Part shown: positions 1 through 5,041 of the stretch, piece after piece
How the letters are laid out: every line of letters starts with the position of its first letter
How positions within the stretch are numbered: the stretch's first letter is position 1
From: an uncultured Coriobacteriaceae bacterium
Lineage (GTDB): Bacteria; Actinomycetota; Coriobacteriia; Coriobacteriales; QAMH01
DNA: 5,041 bases
Assembly: GCA_900556425.1 (NCBI GenBank)
Contig: USOR01000083.1
Span: 1 to 5,041 of the forward strand
Direction of reading: 5' to 3'
The notes under the pieces: model-generated
Database searches by the model: none
Seen by the model: only the letters and a program-made list of their open reading frames with translations
Told to the model about the DNA's origin: nothing
Program-made: the position numbers and the translations under genes

Positions 1-422
1 CCTCGCTGCTTGCAGCCGTTGGCGTCATGGAGCTCATGCTCTACTCCCGCTCCATCGTCTCGCTCACCGGCAACATGACGCCCTACATCGTTGCGGCGTG
101 CTTCTATCTCATTGTCACGTTGCCGCTCATTCGCGTTGTGGGCAGTCTCGAGAAGCGTCTCGCGCTTGCGGATTCAGGTGGCGCCGCCCCCAAGAAAAAG
201 GCTCGCAAGAACCGTCGCGGCGCGTTTAGCCAGATGTGCGAAGAGATTGCCGACAGCACTGACGATGCACGCGACGAGCTCCAGGAGCAGACGCGTCTCG
301 AAGCCGGTCTTACCGGAGCCCCTTCGTCCAAGGACATGGAGCAGGCAATCGACGAGCTCCAGGAAGAGGCTGCTCATGACGCTCAGCTTGATTCCACTGA
401 AGAGAGGGGAGGCGTGCGATGA
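1..422 (+). CDS. Polar amino-acid ABC transporter permease, C-terminal part (5' end outside window)
   Basis: Partial gene; the reading frame enters at base 3 and gives 139 visible residues. The start [11 protein letters not shown] matches the segment after the EAA loop in HisM/GlnP-type permeases (typically TSLLSVIGVPEL). A last transmembrane helix follows at about residues 26-47 of the fragment, ending in the family-typical [14 protein letters not shown]. Permeases of this family form the membrane channel of importers for glutamine, histidine, arginine and similar solutes. Such proteins usually stop soon after this point, but here about 87 more hydrophilic residues follow: a basic patch (KKKARKNRR, residues 64-72), then a strongly acidic, Glu/Asp/Gln-rich stretch predicted to be helical, with DELQE at 91-95 and 117-121. 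The stop TGA overlaps the ATG of the ATPase gene (ATGA), so the two are coupled and probably assemble together. Substrate cannot be told. A substrate-binding domain may lie upstream, separate or fused. Confidence 0.88.
   Translation, partial: SLLAAVGVMELMLYSRSIVSLTGNMTPYIVAACFYLIVTLPLIRVVGSLEKRLALADSGGAAPKKKARKNRRGAFSQMCEEIADSTDDARDELQEQTRLEAGLTGAPSSKDMEQAIDELQEEAAHDAQLDSTEERGGVR
405..412 (+). promoter_or_regulatory. Ribosome binding site of the ABC ATPase gene
   Basis: AGGGGAGG contains a strong Shine-Dalgarno core (GGAGG, 408-412) six bases before the ATG at 419. It lies inside the end of the permease gene. It favours the start at 419 over the in-frame ATG at 437, which has only AGGA four bases upstream. 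Confidence 0.75.
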
Positions 423-1159
423 ACGGCCAGGATTCCATGATTTCGATTCAGCACCTCTCGAAGTGCTTCGGTGACAACGAGGTGCTCAAGGACGTCAACA
501 TCGAGATTGCCAAGGGCGAGGTCGTCGTCGTGCTCGGTCCCTCGGGCTCTGGCAAGTCGACGATGCTGCGCTGCATCAACCTGCTTGAAAAGCCGACAGG
601 CGGTCATATCTTCATCGAGGGCAAGGAGATCACCGATCCCAAGACCGATGTCAACAAGTTACGCGAGCACGTCGGCATGGTGTTTCAGCAGTTCAACCTC
701 TTTCCGCAGCTCACTGCCCTCAAAAACGTCATGCTCGCCCAACGCAAGGTGCTCAAGCGCTCCAAGGAGGAAGCAGAGCGCATCGCCCATTTCGAGCTCG
801 ACCGCGTCGGCTTGGGCGACCGCGCCGATTACTTCCCGGCGCAACTGTCCGGCGGCCAGCAGCAGCGTGTCGCCATCGCGCGTGCTTTGGCGATGGAGCC
901 CCACGTGATGCTCTTCGACGAGGCCACGAGTGCGCTTGACCCCGAGCTCGTGCGTGGCGTCCTCGATGTCATGCGCTCCCTTGCCGAGGAGGGCATGACG
1001 ATGGTCGTCGTCACGCATGAGATGCAGTTCGCCAAGGATGTGGCAGATCGCGTCATCTTCATGGAAGGTGGCGTCGTCGTCGAGGAGGGCACGCCCGACG
1101 AGGTCTTCAACCATCCCAAGCACGAGCGTACGAAGAACTTCCTCGGACATATTCAGTGA
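419..1159 (+). CDS. glnQ: Polar amino-acid ABC transporter ATP-binding protein (GlnQ/HisP type)
   Basis: A 246-residue ATPase, the usual length for the family, that powers uptake of a polar amino acid through the permease encoded just upstream; it acts as a dimer on the cytoplasmic face. All nucleotide-binding motifs are intact: Walker [10 protein letters not shown] (40-48), Q-loop in VFQQFNLFP (Gln90), ABC signature LSGGQ (143-147), Walker B VMLFDE (163-168, catalytic Glu168), D-loop SALD (171-174) and switch His200 in VVTHEM. The phrases [12 protein letters not shown] and [16 protein letters not shown] are characteristic of the GlnQ/HisP/ArtP group. The C-terminus ([20 protein letters not shown]) is also typical, and no extra regulatory domain such as the NIL domain of MetN is present. 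The gene overlaps the permease by four bases and its stop TGA overlaps the next gene's ATG. The symbol is a family-level label; the actual substrate (Gln, Glu, Arg, His, cystine) is unresolved. Confidence 0.95.
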   Translation: MNGQDSMISIQHLSKCFGDNEVLKDVNIEIAKGEVVVVLGPSGSGKSTMLRCINLLEKPTGGHIFIEGKEITDPKTDVNKLREHVGMVFQQFNLFPQLTALKNVMLAQRKVLKRSKEEAERIAHFELDRVGLGDRADYFPAQLSGGQQQRVAIARALAMEPHVMLFDEATSALDPELVRGVLDVMRSLAEEGMTMVVVTHEMQFAKDVADRVIFMEGGVVVEEGTPDEVFNHPKHERTKNFLGHIQ

Positions 1160-2031
1160 TGCTCTACAAGTTTCTCATCGTCCTGGCTACCCTGATTTGG
1201 GGTAGCTCGTTCGTCATTGTCAAGGATACGACCGATGCCGTCTCTCCGGCATGGATTCTCGTCGTGCGCTTTGGTCTTGCGGCGCTCATCCTTGCGCTGG
1301 TGTATCTCAAGAAACGCGAACTCTATTTTCGCAAGGACTACATTGCCCTCGGAGCGCTCTTCGGTTTCCTGCTCTTCATGGGCTATTACCTGCAGACGAT
1401 TGGCATCACGGATACGACGCCAGGCAAGAACGCCTTTCTGACGGGAACGTACTGCGTCATGGTGCCGTTCTTCGCCTGGGGCATATCCAAACGTCGCCCG
1501 CATGCCTTCAATATCGTGGCCGCCTTCATGTGCGTCGTCGGCATCGGACTCGTGAGCCTCGGATCGGGCTTTTCGATGAGCTTCGGCGATTTGCTCACCT
1601 TATGCTGCGCGGTCTTCTACGGTCTGCACATCTGCTTTGTCTCGAAGTTCTCGCAAGACAGGGACATCTACGTGCTGACGATGTGGCAGTTCTTCTTCGT
1701 CACGCTCTTCTCGCTGTGCTCGGGGGCAATCTTCGAGCAGCCTCCGCATTGGGAAACGCTCTCGTGGGACACCTGGGCAGGCCTGCTCTACCTGGGCATC
1801 GCCTGTACCGCCCTCGCCTTGCTCTTCCAGAACATCGGCCAGCAAAAGCTCCCGCCTTCGACTGCTTCGCTGCTTCTGTCGCTCGAATCGCCCTTCGGCG
1901 TGGCGTTCAGCGTTGCGCTCGGTGCGGAGGTGCTGACGGGACGCATGGTTTGCGGCTTCGTCTTGATCTTCGCGGCGATCTTGGTATCCGAGCTTGCCCC
2001 CGGTCTGCTCGCCAAGCGCAAGGAGAAGTGA
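1159..2031 (+). CDS. EamA/DMT-superfamily transporter (10 TM)
   Basis: A 290-residue inner-membrane protein of typical EamA length (about 280-310), with two homologous five-helix halves. The first half starts with the hallmark TM1 motif LIWGSSF (residues 12-18) and includes FLTGTYCVMVPFFAW (about 94-108). The second half ends with the hallmark LESPFGVAFSVALGAEVLTGRMVCGFVLI (about 242-270, conserved Glu257), followed by a Lys/Arg-rich cytoplasmic end. Approximate helices: 3-21, 31-49, 61-81, 91-109, 119-136, 142-162, 171-192, 205-224, 235-255 and 262-282. Characterised relatives move amino acids, nucleosides or other small metabolites, often outward (RhtA and YdcZ/EamA-like proteins); substrate and direction are not readable here. 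The ATG at 1159 shares a base with the ATPase stop (TGATG); a GTG at 1156 would add one residue. No good Shine-Dalgarno is visible, so translation probably depends on re-initiation after the ATPase. Its place in an importer operon suggests a linked solute, which is an inference. Confidence 0.9.
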   Translation: MLYKFLIVLATLIWGSSFVIVKDTTDAVSPAWILVVRFGLAALILALVYLKKRELYFRKDYIALGALFGFLLFMGYYLQTIGITDTTPGKNAFLTGTYCVMVPFFAWGISKRRPHAFNIVAAFMCVVGIGLVSLGSGFSMSFGDLLTLCCAVFYGLHICFVSKFSQDRDIYVLTMWQFFFVTLFSLCSGAIFEQPPHWETLSWDTWAGLLYLGIACTALALLFQNIGQQKLPPSTASLLLSLESPFGVAFSVALGAEVLTGRMVCGFVLIFAAILVSELAPGLLAKRKEK

Positions 2032-2186
2032 TTTTCGGCTGCGCGCAGGGGAGCCATCTCGCTTCGACGGTCGCTTCCCGACAGCCCGCTTCGCGGTCTT
2101 TACGGCGCGCTCCCTTGTACCTTCGCTCGATGGCCTCCCTGCGCGCAAGATGGGACAAGGAAATGTTTGCGCCTCTCTGTCGCGGT
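2032..2186. other. Convergent intergenic region without a gene
   Basis: These 155 bases separate the ends of the EamA transporter (+) and the glycosyltransferase (-). They are GC-rich, and the reading frames crossing them have no ribosome binding site and resemble nothing I know. The main structure is the inverted repeat at 2040-2147. Neither strand shows a classical intrinsic terminator (GC-rich hairpin followed by a run of at least five T), so termination may use another signal or Rho. Confidence 0.6.
2040..2147. repeat. Long imperfect inverted repeat between convergent genes
   Basis: The arm at 2040-2050 (T plus GCGCGCAGGG) is perfectly complementary to 2137-2147, giving 11 base pairs. 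After a G-T wobble and one mismatch the pairing resumes for six more pairs (GCCATC at 2053-2058 with GATGGC at 2129-2134). The arms enclose about 70 bases, including two small hairpin candidates: GTCG/CGAC at 2070-2082 and CCGC-TTC-GCGG at 2086-2096, the latter followed by TCTTTA. No flanking target-site duplication is seen. It could be a bidirectional transcript-end structure, an mRNA-stabilising 3' structure or a degenerate repeat element; the sequence alone does not decide. Confidence 0.6.
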
Positions 2187-3368
2187 TTATCCGATAGCCG
2201 CCTCGTAAAGAGCGATGAGCTCGTCAATCGAGACATCTTGCGAATAGTTCTCGAGAGCATAGCGGGCGACCTCTTCGCGGTCGAAGTCGATGTCGCCATC
2301 GAGCACGAACTGCACCTCACGGGCCAGGTCTTCGGGATTTTCGCTTTGGAACAGCAAGCCGACTTGCGGTGTGATGATGTCGAGGGGACCGCCCTCGTTG
2401 CTCGCGATGACAGGCGCTCCGCAGGCAAGCGCTTCGATGGCGACGAGCCCGAATGCCTCATTGCGTGAGGTGAGCAGCGATACCGTAGCGCAGCTGTATA
2501 GGCGGCGCAGCACCTCGTGCGGTTGGTTGTGCAAGAAGTAGACGTGCTCGAGCCCAAGGCTCTTGGCGAGCGCCGTCATTTCGTCGAAGAGTTCGCCGTC
2601 GCCGGCAAGCAAGGTCGCGACGCCGTCTCGCTCGTACAATGCGGCGGCATTGAGGAGTATGTCGATGCCTTTGAAATACGTGAACTTGCCCGCAAACGAT
2701 ACGATGCTGTCGTAGTCGCCTTCGATGCCGAAATGGTCGAGCACTTCGTGGACGCTGCAGGTCTCCGGATAGAACATCGTGGGATCATAGCCGTTCTGGA
2801 TGAGATGAACCTTCTCGGGACTGCCGAAGAGCTTTTCCACGAGTGCGGCATTATCCTTCGAGATGGCGATAATGGCACTGCCGGCGTCAAACGCCTTCTT
2901 CGCCTGTTCGCGGAAGCGCTCCGATTTCTGGAAGCCTATGAGGTCGGTGCCGTGTGCGGTGATCACGAGCGGTATGCCGTAATCAGCCGCATAGCTTGCC
3001 TGAACCCAGATATGGCCGCAGTGAATGACATCGGGATCGAAAGCGGCGATCTCATCTTCGATGGCAGCGCGAAATGCGCCCTCATAAGCGGCCATCTGCG
3101 CATCGTCAAGCTCATAGAAGGTTGTGACGCTGCGGGGGTGTGTGGTAAAGCAGGGAAAGTCGAAGTTCAGCGCATTGTCTGTGCAGGAGTTGAAGTAAAC
3201 GGGATGCAGGCGTACGTCATCTATCTCGAGTTCTGCAAGTTCTTCGTTCTCGGGCATGATGACGCAGACTTCGTGACCCTTGCGAACGAGCGCGCGGGCG
3301 ATGTTGATCGTGTAGACGCCGCTGCCTGAGCCCTGGAGTGGAAAATGGTTCATGAGTAAGACGCGCAT
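2187..3368 (-). CDS. Glycosyltransferase family 4-like protein (GT-B fold)
   Basis: A 393-residue, two-domain GT-B glycosyltransferase expected to transfer a sugar from a nucleotide-sugar donor to a lipid, polysaccharide or other acceptor at the cytoplasmic membrane face. The N-terminal domain begins MRVLLMNHFPLQGSGSG, with a glycine-rich loop at 13-17 and GVYTINIARALVRKGHEV (17-34), and contains FDPDVIHCGHIW (110-121) and ITAHGTD (136-142). The C-terminal donor-binding domain has IQNGYD (190-195), FAGKFTYFKG (225-234), the GDGEL loop (256-260) and the E-x7-E motif in NEAFGLVAIEALACGAPV (Glu304 and Glu312), a signature of GT4 retaining enzymes. No signal peptide or membrane segment is visible. 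The ATG at 3368 is preceded by AGAGAGG at good spacing. A TTG nine codons upstream (3395) falls at the predicted transcription start, so it is disfavoured. Transcribed divergently from the MATE gene; no other glycan gene is in view, so donor and acceptor stay unknown. Confidence 0.92.
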   Translation of the reverse strand: MRVLLMNHFPLQGSGSGVYTINIARALVRKGHEVCVIMPENEELAELEIDDVRLHPVYFNSCTDNALNFDFPCFTTHPRSVTTFYELDDAQMAAYEGAFRAAIEDEIAAFDPDVIHCGHIWVQASYAADYGIPLVITAHGTDLIGFQKSERFREQAKKAFDAGSAIIAISKDNAALVEKLFGSPEKVHLIQNGYDPTMFYPETCSVHEVLDHFGIEGDYDSIVSFAGKFTYFKGIDILLNAAALYERDGVATLLAGDGELFDEMTALAKSLGLEHVYFLHNQPHEVLRRLYSCATVSLLTSRNEAFGLVAIEALACGAPVIASNEGGPLDIITPQVGLLFQSENPEDLAREVQFVLDGDIDFDREEVARYALENYSQDVSIDELIALYEAAIG

Positions 3369-3375
3369 GCCGTAA

Positions 3376-3383
3376 TCCTCTCT
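3376..3383 (-). promoter_or_regulatory. Ribosome binding site of the glycosyltransferase
   Basis: On the minus strand AGAGAGGA lies upstream of the ATG at 3368, with its GAGG core (3380-3377) eight bases away. It decides the start: the in-frame ATG at 3389 and TTG at 3395 have no such site. Confidence 0.7.
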
Positions 3384-3401
3384 TCGCATAGCCAACGTCT
3401 A

Positions 3402-3407
3402 ATTATA
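3402..3407 (-). promoter_or_regulatory. -10 box of the glycosyltransferase promoter
   Basis: A perfect TATAAT on the minus strand lies in an AT-rich stretch. It predicts transcription starting near 3395 and a leader of about 27 bases that contains the ribosome binding site. No convincing TTGACA-like -35 box is found at 15-19 bases upstream, so the promoter may rely on an activator or the AT-rich spacer. Confidence 0.5.
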
Positions 3408-3414
3408 CGTTTTT

Positions 3415-3426
3415 ATTGCATACAAT
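3415..3426. promoter_or_regulatory. Dyad-symmetric site, candidate operator
   Basis: ATTGCATACAAT has perfect four-base arms (ATTG/CAAT) and pairs at five of six dyad positions. It begins eight bases upstream of the glycosyltransferase -10 box, overlapping its spacer/-35 region, and lies upstream of the MATE promoter. A dimeric regulator here could affect both genes. The site is short and could be chance in AT-rich DNA. Confidence 0.3.
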
Positions 3427-3441
3427 TGGGCTGACATGGGC

Positions 3442-3470
3442 TTATCAATGGGTGCAAGGCGTGCTATTCT
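3442..3470 (+). promoter_or_regulatory. Promoter of the MATE gene (extended -10)
   Basis: A -35-like TTATCA (3442-3447, four of six consensus) stands 17 bases before TATTCT (3465-3470, four of six), which is preceded by TGC and so forms an extended -10. The predicted start near 3477 gives a leader of about 43 bases. Confidence 0.45.
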
Positions 3471-3489
3471 CTCTGCGGCAAAACGATAA

Positions 3490-3501
3490 CGAAAGCTTTC
3501 G
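3490..3501. promoter_or_regulatory. 12-bp perfect palindrome in the MATE leader
   Basis: CGAAAGCTTTCG is a perfect palindrome 18 bases before the ATG at 3520 and downstream of the predicted start of transcription. Flanking AAAAC (3480-3484) and GTTTT (3508-3512) are also complementary, nested around it with unpaired bases between. This could be the operator of a repressor acting just downstream of the promoter, or the stem of an RNA structure. Confidence 0.4.
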
Positions 3502-3519
3502 AATGCGGTTTTATCTCAC

Positions 3520-5010
3520 ATGAACGAACACAAAGCAGATGCCCCTATGCCCGGACAGGAAAAGCTCGAGAAGCGTGAGGAGAAGGGGGAGGACAAAGTC
3601 ACCCGCATGGGCACGGCGCCCATTGGCAAGCTCATGCTCGAGTTCTCCATTCCCGCTGTTGCAGCCGTCGTCCTCAACTCGCTCTATAACGTCATAGACT
3701 CGATTTTCCTCGGACAGGCCATGGGTGAAGTCGGCCTTGCCGCGACGCAGGTCGCGTTTCCCATCATGACCATCGTCAATGCATTTGCGATTCTCGCTGG
3801 CAACGGCGGTAACTCGCTTGCTGCGATTTTGCTTGGCGAGGGACGCAGGGAGGATGCCGAGCGTGCACTTGGCAATTCCGTGACGGTCATGATCATCGTC
3901 TCCGTTGCTGCGGCAATCTATGCGACGTTCTGGATCGATCCGCTTCTCATCCTCGTAGGCGCAACTGACGTGACGCTGCCATATGCGCGCACCTTCATTC
4001 AGATCATCATCTATGGCATGATGATCTGCAACATCAGCTTTGGCGTCAACAACTTCATCCGCACGGCAGGTGCTCCCAACCTGGCATTGTGGACGACTGT
4101 CGTGGGCACGGTCGTCTGCATCGCTCTCAACTACGTCTTCGTCCTCATGTTCGGTTGGGGCGTGGCGGGATCGGCGAGTGCGACCATCATCGGTCAAGCC
4201 GTCACGGCAATCATAGTGCTGTGGTACTTTGTCTCACCGCGCTCTTCGGCGCCTTTCAAGCTTCGATTGCGCAATCTCGCAATCGATCCCAAGATCTGCA
4301 AGCGTCTCATTGAACTGGGTCTGGCTCCTTTCGGCTTGCAGGCGGCAATGGCCGTGACGCAGGTCATCAGCAACATGTTGCTCGCCTCGCTCGGTGCGGC
4401 TGATCCGATCGGCGTCGATGGCGCACTCGCGAGCATCGGCGTCGTCTCGAAGATCACGGGCGTCGTCTTCTTTCCGGCCCTTGGTATCGCGATTGCGGCA
4501 CAGCCCATACTCGGCTTCAACACGGGTGCGCGCAAGTACCGACGCGTGCTCAGGACGCTCTACGTCGCCTTGGGGGCGGCAACGGCGATTCTGACGGTGT
4601 TCTTCGTGCTCATTCACGTATTTCCCGAGCAGATTATCTCCGTGTTCGGTATCGAGCCTTCGCTCATGAGCTTTGCGGTGTGGGCTCTCATCGTGCAGAC
4701 TGCGCTCATTCCGCTCATTTCCGTTCAGGTCATCAGCTCGAATTACTTCCAGGCGACAGGCCAGCCGCTCAAGTCGGCGTTTCTTTCGCTCACGCGTCAG
4801 CTCATCTTCTTGCTTCCGGCGTTTCTCATTACCCCGACACTCATTCCGAGTCTCTTTCCGGGGATGACACCGCTCATGGGCTACTGCTTTGCATTCCCGG
4901 TTGCCGATGGCCTCTCGGTCCTGCTTTCGGCCTTTCTCATCATTGCCGAGGTCCGCAAGCAACATCGTCGTATTGCCGATGCCGAGGCAAAGGGCGCAAT
5001 CACGAGATAA
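3520..5010 (+). CDS. MATE-family efflux transporter (multidrug/cation antiporter)
   Basis: A 496-residue complete MATE protein that exports drugs, dyes or metabolites across the cytoplasmic membrane in exchange for Na+ or H+. Twelve hydrophobic segments lie at about 43-64, 75-104, 119-138, 157-179, 187-210, 212-237, 263-291, 304-331, 345-369, 384-406, 417-445 and 450-477. Family signatures: IGKLMLEFSIPAVAAVVLNSLYNVIDSIFLGQ (35-66), NNFIRTAGAPNLAL (177-190), the second-half repeat AAQPILGFNTGARKYRRV (326-343) and NYFQATGQPLKSAFLSLTRQ (408-427). It looks more like the MepA/DinF-like bacterial branch than NorM, but that is a judgement by eye. The N-terminus has about 30 extra charged residues (Lys/Glu-rich) before the usual start region. 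ATG codons exist at 3520, 3547 and 3607; none has a well-placed Shine-Dalgarno (GGAGG at 3588-3592 is 14 bases from 3607). The start at 3520 is kept as the longest and nearest the promoter. Substrate unknown. Confidence 0.92.
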   Translation: MNEHKADAPMPGQEKLEKREEKGEDKVTRMGTAPIGKLMLEFSIPAVAAVVLNSLYNVIDSIFLGQAMGEVGLAATQVAFPIMTIVNAFAILAGNGGNSLAAILLGEGRREDAERALGNSVTVMIIVSVAAAIYATFWIDPLLILVGATDVTLPYARTFIQIIIYGMMICNISFGVNNFIRTAGAPNLALWTTVVGTVVCIALNYVFVLMFGWGVAGSASATIIGQAVTAIIVLWYFVSPRSSAPFKLRLRNLAIDPKICKRLIELGLAPFGLQAAMAVTQVISNMLLASLGAADPIGVDGALASIGVVSKITGVVFFPALGIAIAAQPILGFNTGARKYRRVLRTLYVALGAATAILTVFFVLIHVFPEQIISVFGIEPSLMSFAVWALIVQTALIPLISVQVISSNYFQATGQPLKSAFLSLTRQLIFLLPAFLITPTLIPSLFPGMTPLMGYCFAFPVADGLSVLLSAFLIIAEVRKQHRRIADAEAKGAITR

Positions 5011-5041
5011 CGTACAGCTACGCAGCAGACAATGGTCGCCG
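5011..5041. other. Short end of window, nothing recognised
   Basis: The 31 bases after the MATE stop contain no terminator-like hairpin with a T run and no recognisable gene start. Confidence 0.5.

Noticed and set aside
2086..2101. Possible intrinsic terminator CCGC-TTC-GCGG followed by TCTTTA
   Set aside because: The stem has only four pairs and the T run is interrupted, too weak to call a terminator by itself; it is mentioned only as part of the larger inverted repeat.
2040..2147. Inverted repeat as the ends of a tiny transposable element (MITE)
   Set aside because: No target-site duplication flanks the arms and copy number cannot be judged from this window, so a mobile-element call is not supported.
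1251..2468. 405-codon open frame on the plus strand across the EamA gene, the gap and the glycosyltransferase
   Set aside because: It overlaps two clear family genes, its protein is Arg/Ala/Leu-rich low-quality sequence with no recognisable domain, and no ribosome binding site precedes it. It is an artefact of GC-rich codon structure.
2517..3329. 270-codon open frame on the plus strand, antisense to the glycosyltransferase
   Set aside because: It starts with GTG, lacks a ribosome site, and mirrors a gene with intact GT4 motifs. Long antisense frames are expected when the sense gene avoids certain codons.
3369..3395. Longer glycosyltransferase start at TTG 3395 or ATG 3389
   Set aside because: No ribosome site precedes either codon, the extra residues (AMRREDYG) do not fit the family start, and 3395 coincides with the predicted transcription start.
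3511..4197. 228-codon minus-strand frame antisense to the MATE gene
   Set aside because: Its product is rich in Asp, His and Arg with no domain or hydrophobic core, as expected for the complement of a membrane-protein gene.

Overview
The window holds five protein-coding genes and two short non-coding intervals. The content is moderately GC-rich and every gene has close relatives in well-known families. Frequent GC-ending codons and the style of the MATE and ABC proteins suggest a high-GC Gram-positive gut-type bacterium, perhaps a Coriobacteriia/Eggerthellaceae member. That placement is an inference from general resemblance and was not tested by any search.

Layout. Positions 1-2031 (+ strand) are a tightly packed operon. 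It runs from the 3' end of a polar amino-acid ABC permease with an unusually long hydrophilic tail, through its GlnQ-type ATPase (ATGA overlap), to a 10-TM EamA/DMT-family transporter whose start overlaps the ATPase stop (TGATG). Positions 2032-2186 are a convergent intergenic gap holding a long imperfect inverted repeat. Positions 2187-3368 (- strand) encode a GT4-like, GT-B fold glycosyltransferase. Positions 3369-3519 are an AT-rich divergent promoter region with a perfect TATAAT on the minus strand, an extended -10 promoter on the plus strand, and two dyad-symmetric sites. Positions 3520-5010 (+ strand) encode a complete MATE-family multidrug/cation antiporter. The last 31 bases show nothing recognisable.

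How the genes may work together. The first three genes look co-transcribed and translationally coupled. They pair an ATP-driven amino-acid importer with a DMT permease, a family that includes amino-acid and metabolite exporters, which fits solute homeostasis but does not prove it. The glycosyltransferase and the MATE exporter are divergently transcribed and could share regulation through their 151-bp spacer.

I see no CRISPR array, RNA gene, transposase, phage gene or obvious new defence or biosynthetic system. The most unusual features are the permease tail, the intergenic inverted repeat, and the MATE leader, which has a 12-bp palindrome and no visible Shine-Dalgarno sequence.
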